NCBI GenBank assembly: GCA_023428085.1
Contig: JAEYZK010000068.1
Coordinates: forward strand, 1-19,465
Origin: Pseudomonadota bacterium
Lineage (GTDB): Bacteria; Myxococcota; Myxococcia; Myxococcales; Anaeromyxobacteraceae
Length of the DNA stretch: 19,465 bases
Direction of reading: 5' to 3'
Part shown: one piece after another, positions 1 to 6,962 of the stretch
Layout: each line of letters opens with the position of its first letter
How positions within the stretch are numbered: position 1 is the first letter of the stretch
Translations under genes and position numbers: made by a program
Notes under the pieces: model-generated
The model's database searches: none
Told to the model about the DNA's origin: nothing
What the model saw: only the letters and a program-made list of their open reading frames with translations

Positions 1-1541
1 TCGACGAGCTGCTCGTGAAGGTCGCGCGCGGGAGCGGAGCGATCGCGGTCGCGATGGGCGAGTGCCTCGACGCGCTCTGCACGGGCGCCGGGCCGATCCG
101 GCTCGGGTACACGAACCTGGGCGACTATGCGCGCGAGGAGCTCTCGCTCGCGCCGCGGACGGCGAAGGAGTGGATGAAGCTGTCGCGCGATCTCCGCACC
201 CGGCCGGTGCTCCGCGCGGCGGTGCGTTCCGGCGAGGTGGACATCAAGAAGGCGATCGCCATCGTCGGCGTCGCGGTCGGGGACTCCGAGGCCGAGTGGG
301 TGGAGCGGGCGAAGCGCGACACCGTCCGCGGGCTCGTCGCTGCGGCGCGGGGCGATGGCGCGGCGGTGGAGGTCGAGGAAGAGAAGCGCTGGGACCGGAT
401 CGTGATCGATCTCGAGCCGGAGGATCGCGAGGTCGTCGATCGGGCGCTGGAGGTGGCGGGCAAGGTCCTTCGCGCGAACACGCCGAAGTGGCAGCGGGTG
501 GAGGCGATCGCTCAGGAGTACCTGGGGAGTCATCCGGATCCGCGTCCCCCGGCCGAGGTCGCGGGTGACGGCGCGGGCGCGAGCTCGTCCGGTTCGGGCC
601 AGGACATCTACGCGCTCCTCGGGATCGGTCCTTCGAAGCCGTCGCCCGAGCTCCGCGAGTGGCTCGAGCGCGAGTACGATCGGTGGCGCTACCTCCACTC
701 CGCGGACCCGGTGCCCGCGCCGGAAGCGGGCGTGGACGACCGGGACGGCGCCCTCCGCATCCACGAGCGGCTCCTCGAGCTCGCCTCCATGCGCCGGGGC
801 TGGGACGAGCTCGTCGGCCACCTCTCGATGCTTCTCATCAACACGGGCCTCTGGCGCGACATGAAGTTCCTCGACGTGGACCACTACGCGTCCGAGCGGC
901 TCGGGATGTCGGGGCGCGCGGTCGAGCAGCGGGCGTGGCTCGAGCGCCGCCTCTGGGACTTCCCCGCCCTCCGCAGCGCCATGCGGGATGGTCGGCTCGG
1001 GTACGAGAAGGCGCGGCTCGTGGCCCGGTGCTCCTCGTCCGCCTTCATCGATGCGTGGATCGCCAAGGCCGAGACGATGAAGGTCGTCGAGCTCGCCCGC
1101 GCGGTCGAGGCCGACGAGGAAGCGCAGATGTGCGCACGCAAGGAATGGGCGGTGCGGCTGCCCGCCGACGTGCACCAGGTGTTCAACGCGGCCTGCCGCG
1201 CGGTCCGCGCGGCGGCGCAGGAGTGGATCGGGACGTCGACGTGCCTCGTCGTCATGTGCCAGCACTTCATCGACACGTACGAGGGCGAGGCGAAGCGGCC
1301 CAACACGCCCGCGGGCCGCGCGATGGAGCGCGATCGCGGGCTGTGCACGTGCCCGGGGTGCAGCAAGGCTGCGGACCACGTTCACCACATCGTGTACCGG
1401 TCGCACGGCGGCGGCGACGAGGAGGAGAACCTCACGTCCCTCTGCCAGGCGCACCACCTGCGCGGCGTGCACGACGGCTACGTCCGCGTCCAGGGCGCAG
1501 CGCCGGACGCGCTTCAGTGGCAGCTCGGCGAGAGGGCTTAG
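1..1541 (+). CDS. HNH endonuclease-domain protein (5' partial)
   Basis: The frame is open to the left edge, so the true start lies upstream; the first in-window start-like codon is GTG at 15, used here as residue 1. The C-terminus is an HNH/zinc module: CxxC at 446-449, HVHH at 455-458, Asn472 and C477-x2-HH481, the order expected for HNH nucleases (metal-dependent DNA cleavage). The rest is helical and appears to be an internal duplication: residues about 34-150 and 287-400 share the pattern 'DYA-E-L--S-R---W--L-R-L---P-LR-A-R-G-' followed by a second conserved segment. This resembles the DUF222-type domain that precedes HNH in many actinobacterial and myxobacterial proteins. Residues about 180-200 are a Gly/Ser linker. 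The cellular role is unknown; such proteins are often multicopy and have been linked to mobile DNA, but no mobile-element hallmark is visible here. The stop overlaps the convergent neighbour's stop. Confidence 0.85.
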   Translation, partial: DELLVKVARGSGAIAVAMGECLDALCTGAGPIRLGYTNLGDYAREELSLAPRTAKEWMKLSRDLRTRPVLRAAVRSGEVDIKKAIAIVGVAVGDSEAEWVERAKRDTVRGLVAAARGDGAAVEVEEEKRWDRIVIDLEPEDREVVDRALEVAGKVLRANTPKWQRVEAIAQEYLGSHPDPRPPAEVAGDGAGASSSGSGQDIYALLGIGPSKPSPELREWLEREYDRWRYLHSADPVPAPEAGVDDRDGALRIHERLLELASMRRGWDELVGHLSMLLINTGLWRDMKFLDVDHYASERLGMSGRAVEQRAWLERRLWDFPALRSAMRDGRLGYEKARLVARCSSSAFIDAWIAKAETMKVVELARAVEADEEAQMCARKEWAVRLPADVHQVFNAACRAVRAAAQEWIGTSTCLVVMCQHFIDTYEGEAKRPNTPAGRAMERDRGLCTCPGCSKAADHVHHIVYRSHGGGDEEENLTSLCQAHHLRGVHDGYVRVQGAAPDALQWQLGERA

Positions 1542-2704
1542 CCCCCCAGCCGCGGGTGCTCCTCCCGCCAGCGCGCGACCGCGTCGAGCCGGTCGGCGCG
1601 CTCGAGCGCGAGGTGCCGCCGCAGCGCCGCGTCGAGCCGCGGCTCGAGGAAGAGGTGCGCGCTCCAGGTCTCGGCCGGCTCGAAGCCGCGGGCGACCTTG
1701 TGCTCGCCCCCGGCGCCGCCCTCGAACCGCCGCACCCCGCGCCGGATGCACTCGTCGATGCTGTGGTAGAGCGCGACGTTGAAGTGCAGGAACGGGTGAT
1801 CCTCGCTGCACCCCCAGTACCGGCCGTAGAGGACCGCGGGCGAGGCGAGGTTGAAGGCCATGCCCACGAGGCGGCCCTCGCGCCGCGCCTCGACCACCTC
1901 CACCGCGTCGGGCATCGCGGCGAGGACCCGCTCGTAGAAGGCGCGGTTCACGAAGCGCATGCCCCAGACCATCCGGTCGGTCGTCGCGCGGTGGAGCGCG
2001 TAGCAGTCGCGCGCCCAGCCGGCCGGATCGCGGGCGAGCTCCTCGCCGCGCACGGTCCGGATGGAGATCCCCTGCGCGGCGGGCGCCGCCCGCTCGCGCC
2101 GGATGGAGTTGCGCCGCTTCGACGGGAAGCGGGCGAGGAACGCGTCCGGCGTGGCGTACCCCGCGTTCTCCCAGTGGTACTGGAAGTCGAGCCGGAGCGC
2201 GAGGCCGAGCGCCTCGAGCGCGCGCGCCTCGTCCGGCGGGAGGAAGAGCGCGTGGACCGAGCGCAGCCCCTCCTCGGCGCAGAGGCGGCGCACGCCCTCG
2301 AGGAGGGCGGGCACGAGCGCGGCGCGGTCCTCGCCGGGCGCGACGAGGAGCCGGCGGCCGGTCGCGGGGGTGAAGGGGACGCCCAGGACGAGCTTCGGGT
2401 AGTACGGCACGCCGGCGCGCGCCGCCGCGGCCGCCCACTCCCAGTCGCGGCCGAAGTCGCCCTCCGAGCTCGTCCGGGCGTAGGCCGGCGCCGCCGCGAC
2501 GACGGCGCCGCCGCGGCGGACCACGAGGTGGCGCGGGCGCCAGCCGGTGCGGGGCGAGGCCGCGCGGCTCTCCTCGGCGGCGGCCAGGAAGGCGTGACGG
2601 ACGAACGGGCTCGCCTGGTCCGGCTCGTGGGCGAAGAGCCCGTCCCACGCCGCGGCGGGGAGCTCGGCGATCGAGGAGTGGACCGTCAAGGACGCGCGCG
2701 CCAC
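1538..2704 (-). CDS. FemAB-like / COG3146 N-acyltransferase (GNAT fold)
   Basis: This 388-aa protein matches the COG3146/PF04339 family ('peptidoglycan biosynthesis/recognition', FemAB-like). Family landmarks are present: a 'SPFVRHAFLAAAEES' segment near residue 32, 'TGWRPRHL' near 53, a 'HWENAGY' block followed by a basic 'KRRNSIRRERR'-like stretch near 182-203, and 'GGAGGEHKVARGFEP' near the end. Members are predicted cytoplasmic acyl- or aminoacyl-transferases; no substrate is established. The start is GTG at 2704. No Shine-Dalgarno sequence precedes it, but a -35/-10-like pair ends 6 nt upstream, so a leaderless mRNA is possible. It lies 49 bp downstream of the receiver-kinase gene on the same strand and could also be read from that operon. 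It is convergent with the HNH gene, with interlocking stops (TAG forward, TAA reverse). The family call is firm; the function is not. Confidence 0.9.
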   Translation of the reverse strand: MARASLTVHSSIAELPAAAWDGLFAHEPDQASPFVRHAFLAAAEESRAASPRTGWRPRHLVVRRGGAVVAAAPAYARTSSEGDFGRDWEWAAAAARAGVPYYPKLVLGVPFTPATGRRLLVAPGEDRAALVPALLEGVRRLCAEEGLRSVHALFLPPDEARALEALGLALRLDFQYHWENAGYATPDAFLARFPSKRRNSIRRERAAPAAQGISIRTVRGEELARDPAGWARDCYALHRATTDRMVWGMRFVNRAFYERVLAAMPDAVEVVEARREGRLVGMAFNLASPAVLYGRYWGCSEDHPFLHFNVALYHSIDECIRRGVRRFEGGAGGEHKVARGFEPAETWSAHLFLEPRLDAALRRHLALERADRLDAVARWREEHPRLGG

Positions 2705-2710
2705 GACCGG

Positions 2711-2738
2711 GTTCTAGCGGCCGGGCCGGCGCTCGCAA
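2711..2738 (-). promoter_or_regulatory. Candidate promoter for the acyltransferase, leaderless arrangement
   Basis: On the minus strand TTGCGA (2738-2733) and TAGAAC (2716-2711) are separated by 16 nt; each matches 4 of 6 bases of the sigma-70-type consensus. The GTG start begins 6 nt after the -10-like hexamer, about where transcription would begin, so the mRNA would have little or no leader. This is a pattern call only. Confidence 0.4.
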
Positions 2739-2753
2739 CTGCAGCGCTCCGGC
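2725..2753 (-). terminator. Bulged GC hairpin just after the receiver-kinase stop
   Basis: Read on the minus strand, GCCG-GA-GCGC, an 11-nt loop, then GCGC-CGGC starts at the first base after the TAG stop. It can form an 8-bp stem with a 2-nt bulge. There is no U-tract. The loop contains the -35-like element of the next gene, so it may be a weak end signal or chance in GC-rich DNA. Confidence 0.3.
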
Positions 2754-4151
2754 CTAACCGCGCGCGGGCAGCGCGGACGGCGGCAGGACGCCCACCGTCG
2801 GCGGGCGCTCGACGAGGCGGGCCGGCGGGCTCAGCGGGAGGAGCACGCGCGCCACCGTCCCCACGCCCTCGCGCGACTCGATCCGGATCTCGCCGCCCAT
2901 GCGCTGGACGATGCCCTGGCAGATGTAGAGCCCGAGCCCCGTGCCCTCGCCCTGCGGCTGCGTCGTGAAGAAGGGATCGAAGATGTTCGCGAGGAGCCCC
3001 TCGGCGATCCCGACGCCCTCGTCGCGCACCGTCACCTGCACGCCGCCCGCCCCGGCCGGATCGATCGCCACGTGGATGCGCCGGCGGTCGGGGACGACGC
3101 TGCCGAGCGCCCGGCCCGCGTTGGCGAGCAGGTTCACGAACACCTGCGAGAGCAGGCCGGAGTTCGCCCGCACGAGGGGGATCCTGGTGAACGCCTCCTC
3201 GACCTTCGTCTCGGAGGGGAAGGACGGGCCCGCCATCCGCAGCGCGAACCGGACCACGTCCTCGAGCGCGACGCTCTCCACGCCCGAGCGATCCGGGCGG
3301 CTGAACGTGGTGAGGTCCTGCACGATCTGCTGGATGCGCTTCCCGCCGGCGCGCGCCTCGTCCACCACCTCGCGGAGCTCGCGGGCGAGGTCGGCCGTGC
3401 CGTGCGCGGGCGGTCCCTCCTGCGCCTCGGCGAGCTGCTCGTCGAGGTGCCCGAGGCTGGCGAGCACGTAGGAGAGCGGGTTGTTGATCTCGTGGGCCAC
3501 GCCCGCGACGAGGCGGCCGAGGGCCTCCAGCTTCTGCGCGTGCTGCAGGCGGCGCTCGAGCTCCACGCGCTCGTTCATCTGCACCTCGAGCCGGGCGTTC
3601 GCCTCCTCGAGCTCGCGCGTGCGCTCCTTCACGAGCAGGTCGAGCTCGTCGCGCGATCGCTCCGCCGCGCGCGCGAGGTTCCACTTCTCGGTGAGCGCCA
3701 TCGCGATCTGGCGGACGGCGGTGGACTCGAAGGGCTTGCCGAGGACGAGGAACTGCCCCGGGCGCGTCAGCTTCTCGAGCATCTGCTGCCAGGTGTAGTC
3801 GGAGTAGGCCGTGCAGATCGCGATCTCGAGGCGCGGGTCGAGGTCCCAGAGCCGGATGACCGTCTCGACGCCGTCCAGGCCCGGGGGCATCCGGACGTCG
3901 ACGAACGCCATCGCGTACGGCTCGCCCTTGGCCAGGGCCTCCTTGGCCATCGCGATGCCCTCGAGCCCCTGCGCCGCGAACCCGAGCTCGAAGCGCGGGA
4001 GCGTCCGCGTCGGCGCTGCGCTTCCGAACAGGTTCTGCTCGAGCTCGGCGAGACCGCCCCCGTCGGACGTGCCGCCGATGATCTTGGCGAAGTCCGCGCG
4101 GATCGACGCCATGTCGTCGATCACCAGGATTCTGCGGTTCTCGGCGTTCAC
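2754..4151 (-). CDS. Receiver (REC) - histidine kinase protein
   Basis: This 465-aa cytosolic signalling protein has an N-terminal receiver and a C-terminal kinase. The receiver (about 7-157) has the acidic pair D12/D13, phospho-acceptor D85 in 'FVDVRMPPGLDG', T114 and K139 ('GKPF'). It carries an extra segment of about 30 residues (27-56) after the first helix, a trait of a REC subfamily found near other kinases. A coiled coil (about 164-205) leads to the H box with H220 ('AHEINNP'). The ATPase domain has N340/N344, D377-x-G-x-G and a GTGLGL loop at 403-408. There is no DNA-binding or other output domain and no membrane segment. The start is GTG 4151, chosen because GGAG lies 8 nt upstream. 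The gene is divergent from two sensor kinases that may phosphorylate its receiver (inference). A C-terminal tail after 440 is Pro-rich. Confidence 0.92.
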   Translation of the reverse strand: MNAENRRILVIDDMASIRADFAKIIGGTSDGGGLAELEQNLFGSAAPTRTLPRFELGFAAQGLEGIAMAKEALAKGEPYAMAFVDVRMPPGLDGVETVIRLWDLDPRLEIAICTAYSDYTWQQMLEKLTRPGQFLVLGKPFESTAVRQIAMALTEKWNLARAAERSRDELDLLVKERTRELEEANARLEVQMNERVELERRLQHAQKLEALGRLVAGVAHEINNPLSYVLASLGHLDEQLAEAQEGPPAHGTADLARELREVVDEARAGGKRIQQIVQDLTTFSRPDRSGVESVALEDVVRFALRMAGPSFPSETKVEEAFTRIPLVRANSGLLSQVFVNLLANAGRALGSVVPDRRRIHVAIDPAGAGGVQVTVRDEGVGIAEGLLANIFDPFFTTQPQGEGTGLGLYICQGIVQRMGGEIRIESREGVGTVARVLLPLSPPARLVERPPTVGVLPPSALPARG

Positions 4152-4179
4152 CCAGTGTTCTCCACGGACTCTCTCGTCC

Positions 4180-4199
4180 GCACTATCCGAGGGTAGTGC
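4180..4199. promoter_or_regulatory. 20-bp near-perfect palindrome in the divergent kinase promoter region
   Basis: GCACTA at 4180-4185 and TAGTGC at 4194-4199 are perfect arms, and the inner bases also pair except one T/G position and the central GA. It lies 29 bp upstream of the receiver-kinase start codon. It could be a dimeric-regulator operator, or a hairpin if inside the 5' leader. No binding protein can be assigned. Confidence 0.45.
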
Positions 4200-4240
4200 A
4201 CCGGAGCGCAAGTCGCCGGGTCCGGTGCGGTGGGAGGCCT

Positions 4241-4315
4241 GGGTCCCCGCGAGACGCTGGGGCGGGTGGGACCCGGGAGGGGAACCCGGGGACCGAGGTC
4301 CAAGTTCCCGGAACT
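4241..4315. repeat. Cluster of four inverted repeats upstream of the sensor-kinase pair
   Basis: Successive elements are GGGTCCC (4241-4247) with GGGACCC (4268-4274); CCCGGG (4272-4277) with CCCGGG (4285-4290); GGACC-GA-GGTCC (4290-4301); and AGTTCC-C-GGAACT (4303-4315). The first two arms overlap the next element, so alternative RNA folds are possible. The cluster ends 43 bp before the ATG at 4359. GC-rich DNA makes short palindromes common, but the 13-bp AGTTCC-C-GGAACT element contains A/T positions and is less expected. Confidence 0.4.
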
Positions 4316-4358
4316 GCGGGCTCGAAGCCACCTGTCCAGGAAACGCCGGCCGTGCACA

Positions 4359-6962
4359 ATGGGGGACGTGCCGCAAGGCCCGCGCCAGCGCCCGAACATC
4401 GGGTTCCTCCTCGACAACCTGTTCGACGGGTTCGAGGAGCGGCTCTGGACGAGCATCGTCGCCACGGCGCGCGAGCAGGACGCGAGCCTCGTGTGCGTCC
4501 TCGGCGGATCGTTGCGGCCGGAGGGGGATCTCAGGAACGCGTGGGCCCGCAACGCGCTCTTCGACCTCGTCACCCCGGAGAACTTCGACGGGCTCATCAC
4601 GCTCTCCGCCTCGATCGGCATCTTCCTCGACGGGCCGGAGATGGAGCGCTTCCTCTCCCGGTTCGCGCCGCTGCCGCTCCTCCACCTCTGCCGCGAGATG
4701 AAGACCGCGCCGAGCGTGGTGGTGGACAACGCGGCGGGGGTCGCCGCGCTCATGGACCACCTCGTCGGGCACCACGGGCGGCAGCGGGTCGCGTTCATCC
4801 GTGGGCCCGCGACGAGCGCCGACGCGGAGGAGCGCTACGCCGCCTACCGCGCGGCCCTCGCGCGGTACCGCCTCCCGTTCGATCCGGCGTACGTGTTCGA
4901 CGGCGACTACCAGCGGAGCTCCGGGATCCGCGCGATCCATGCGTTCTGGGACGAGCGCCGGATCCGGCCGGACGCGATCGTGGCCGCGAACGACCTCATG
5001 GCGCTCTTCGCCATCGCGGAGCTCGGCCGCCGCGGCGTCGACGTGCCGATCGAGGTGGCGGTGACCGGCTTCGACGACGTGGCGGCCGCGAGCAGCTCGC
5101 TCCCGTCGCTGACGACCGTGCGCCAGCCGCTGGAGGAGATCGGGCGCACGGCCGTGCTCCGCATGCTCGCCATGCTCCGCGGCGATCCCGTCCCCCGGCT
5201 CGAGACGTTCCCCGCGCAGCTCGTCGTGCGCCGGTCCTGCGGGTGCCTCCCGGTCCTCGGCCGGTGGCGCGCGCAGGAGGTGCAGGGCGACGCGCGGAGC
5301 CCGCGCCCGGAGCTCGCCGCGGTGCTGGAGCAGGCCGCGCCGGAGCTCTCGCACCGGCTCGGGCGCGGGAGCTGGGCGCAGGAGCTGGCGCGGGCGTTCC
5401 ACGAGAGCTCGGGCGGGGCGCCCGACGTCCTGGTCGAGGCGCTGGAGGACATCGTCCTGCGGGGCATGGACGCGGGCGTGGACCCGATGCGCTTCTACGA
5501 CGTGGTCCACGCGATGTTGCACCACGCCCGGTCGCAGGACGGCCGGCGGGAGCACCTCGCCATCCTGGCCGAGTCGTGCGCGCAGCTCGTCGGCACCATG
5601 GCCTCCCAGGCCCGGACCGGCGAGCGCATCCAGGCGACGGAGGAGACCAAGATCCTCCAGCACATCTTCCTGCCGGTCTACCTCACCGGGGAGAGCTTCC
5701 TGCAGGTCCTCCACGACGAGCTGCCGACGCTCGGCGTCCGCAGGTTCTTCCTCTGCGTCTTCACCGATCCCGAGGGGCGCGAGGCCGAGCTCGGGATGCA
5801 CTACGACCTCGAGCACGATCTGCCCCTGGCGCCCCCGGACGGCCGCTTCCCTTCGACGCGCCTCCTCCCCGGCGGACTCCGCCCCGACGTCCGCCACGCC
5901 CACGTCGTCCTCCCGCTCCACCACAACCGGGAGCGGATCGGCTACGCGCTCTGCGACATCGGGCCGATGAGCCCCGGCGTGTACGAGTCGCTCTCCACGC
6001 AGGTGAGCTCGGTCCTCAAGTTCGCCTCGCTGGTCAAGGAGGTCCGCCGGCAGGCGACGGTGCTCGAGGAGAAGGTCGAGGAGCGCACGCGCGAGCTGCG
6101 CGAGGCCCAGCGCCAGCTCCTCGAGACGGCCCACCAGGCCGGCATGGCCGAGGTGGCCGTCGGCGTGCTCCACAACGTCGGCAACCTCCTCAACAGCGTG
6201 AGCGTGTGCGCCGAGGAGATCGCCTCGCGCGTGGACAGCTCGCACGCGGAGGGGCTGCGCAAGGGGCTGGAGCTCCTGGTCGAGCACCGGGCCGACCTGG
6301 CCGGCTTCTTCACCGCCGATCCGCGCGCGACGCTCCTCCCCGATTACCTGGACCGGGTCTCCGACGGGCTGGCGCAGGACCGGCTCCGGTCGCGCGAGGA
6401 GGCGCAGCAGCTCCTGGAGAAGATCGCCGTCATCCGCGACACCATCCGCGCCCTCCAGGACCTCGCCCGCCACGGCCGGCAGGCGGTCCTGCGCGAGCAC
6501 GTCGAGATCGCCGGGCTGGTCGAGGCCGCGATCGAGATCCAGCGGCCGCTGCTGCTCCGCCACGGCATCCGCCTCCGCCACGACTTCGAGCGGCCGTTGC
6601 CCGGGGTGGTGACCGAGCGCGCGAAGCTGATACACGTGCTCGTCAACCTGGTGAAGAACGCGGTGGAGGCGATGCGGAGCAAGCCCGAGGGGGAGCGCGT
6701 GCTCACGGTCGGCGGCCGGCTCGACGAGGGCGGCTGGGTGCGCATCACGGTGTCCGACTCGGGCGAGGGGATCGCCCCCGAGAACCTCGACCGCATCTTC
6801 TCGTTCGGCTTCACCACCAAGGCCGACGGCCACGGGTTCGGGCTCCACTCCTGCGCCCTGCACGCCCGGCAGCTCGGCGGCGCGCTGCGCGCCTCGAGCG
6901 AGGGCGTGGGCCGGGGCGCCACCTTCGCCCTCGTCCTCCCGCAGGAGCCGACGGCCGGATGA
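4359..6962 (+). CDS. Cytosolic LacI-type ligand-binding sensor histidine kinase A
   Basis: This 867-aa protein begins (about 12-292) with a LacI/Peripla_BP_3-type ligand domain: 'NIGFLLDNLFDGFEE', 'VAANDLMALFAI', 'GFDD' at 237-240 and 'LTTVRQPLEEIGR'. It lacks a helix-turn-helix, signal peptide or membrane helix, so it should bind a ligand in the cytosol. The ligand domain ends with S-C-G-C at 293-296. A GAF-like region follows (about 425-555), then a coiled coil and a kinase core. The H box is atypical, 'GVLHNVGN' (H605); ATP-binding residues are N763/N767, D800-x-G-x-G and HGFGLH at 825-830. The start is ATG 4359, matching the paralogue's N-terminus; further upstream codons are Gly/Arg/Pro-rich and unlike coding sequence. 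AGGAA at 4338 is rather far for a Shine-Dalgarno site. The stop overlaps the next gene's start (ATGA), so the two are translationally coupled. The ligand is unknown. Confidence 0.9.
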   Translation: MGDVPQGPRQRPNIGFLLDNLFDGFEERLWTSIVATAREQDASLVCVLGGSLRPEGDLRNAWARNALFDLVTPENFDGLITLSASIGIFLDGPEMERFLSRFAPLPLLHLCREMKTAPSVVVDNAAGVAALMDHLVGHHGRQRVAFIRGPATSADAEERYAAYRAALARYRLPFDPAYVFDGDYQRSSGIRAIHAFWDERRIRPDAIVAANDLMALFAIAELGRRGVDVPIEVAVTGFDDVAAASSSLPSLTTVRQPLEEIGRTAVLRMLAMLRGDPVPRLETFPAQLVVRRSCGCLPVLGRWRAQEVQGDARSPRPELAAVLEQAAPELSHRLGRGSWAQELARAFHESSGGAPDVLVEALEDIVLRGMDAGVDPMRFYDVVHAMLHHARSQDGRREHLAILAESCAQLVGTMASQARTGERIQATEETKILQHIFLPVYLTGESFLQVLHDELPTLGVRRFFLCVFTDPEGREAELGMHYDLEHDLPLAPPDGRFPSTRLLPGGLRPDVRHAHVVLPLHHNRERIGYALCDIGPMSPGVYESLSTQVSSVLKFASLVKEVRRQATVLEEKVEERTRELREAQRQLLETAHQAGMAEVAVGVLHNVGNLLNSVSVCAEEIASRVDSSHAEGLRKGLELLVEHRADLAGFFTADPRATLLPDYLDRVSDGLAQDRLRSREEAQQLLEKIAVIRDTIRALQDLARHGRQAVLREHVEIAGLVEAAIEIQRPLLLRHGIRLRHDFERPLPGVVTERAKLIHVLVNLVKNAVEAMRSKPEGERVLTVGGRLDEGGWVRITVSDSGEGIAPENLDRIFSFGFTTKADGHGFGLHSCALHARQLGGALRASSEGVGRGATFALVLPQEPTAG

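Noticed and set aside
1..1541. HNH protein as part of a restriction, phage or mobile element.
   Set aside because: No integrase, methyltransferase, phage gene or terminal repeat is visible in the window.
4230..4358. An upstream N-terminal extension of kinase A from 4230.
   Set aside because: The 43 extra codons are Gly/Arg/Pro-rich, have no counterpart in the paralogue, and cover the inverted-repeat cluster.
2754..6863. A continuous 4.1-kb minus-strand open frame (and similar 1-5 kb frames on both strands elsewhere).
   Set aside because: Only 2754-4151 is the real REC-kinase. The rest is antisense to the well-supported kinase A, is rich in Arg/Glu/Ala/Asp repeats, and exists because stop codons are rare in GC-rich DNA.
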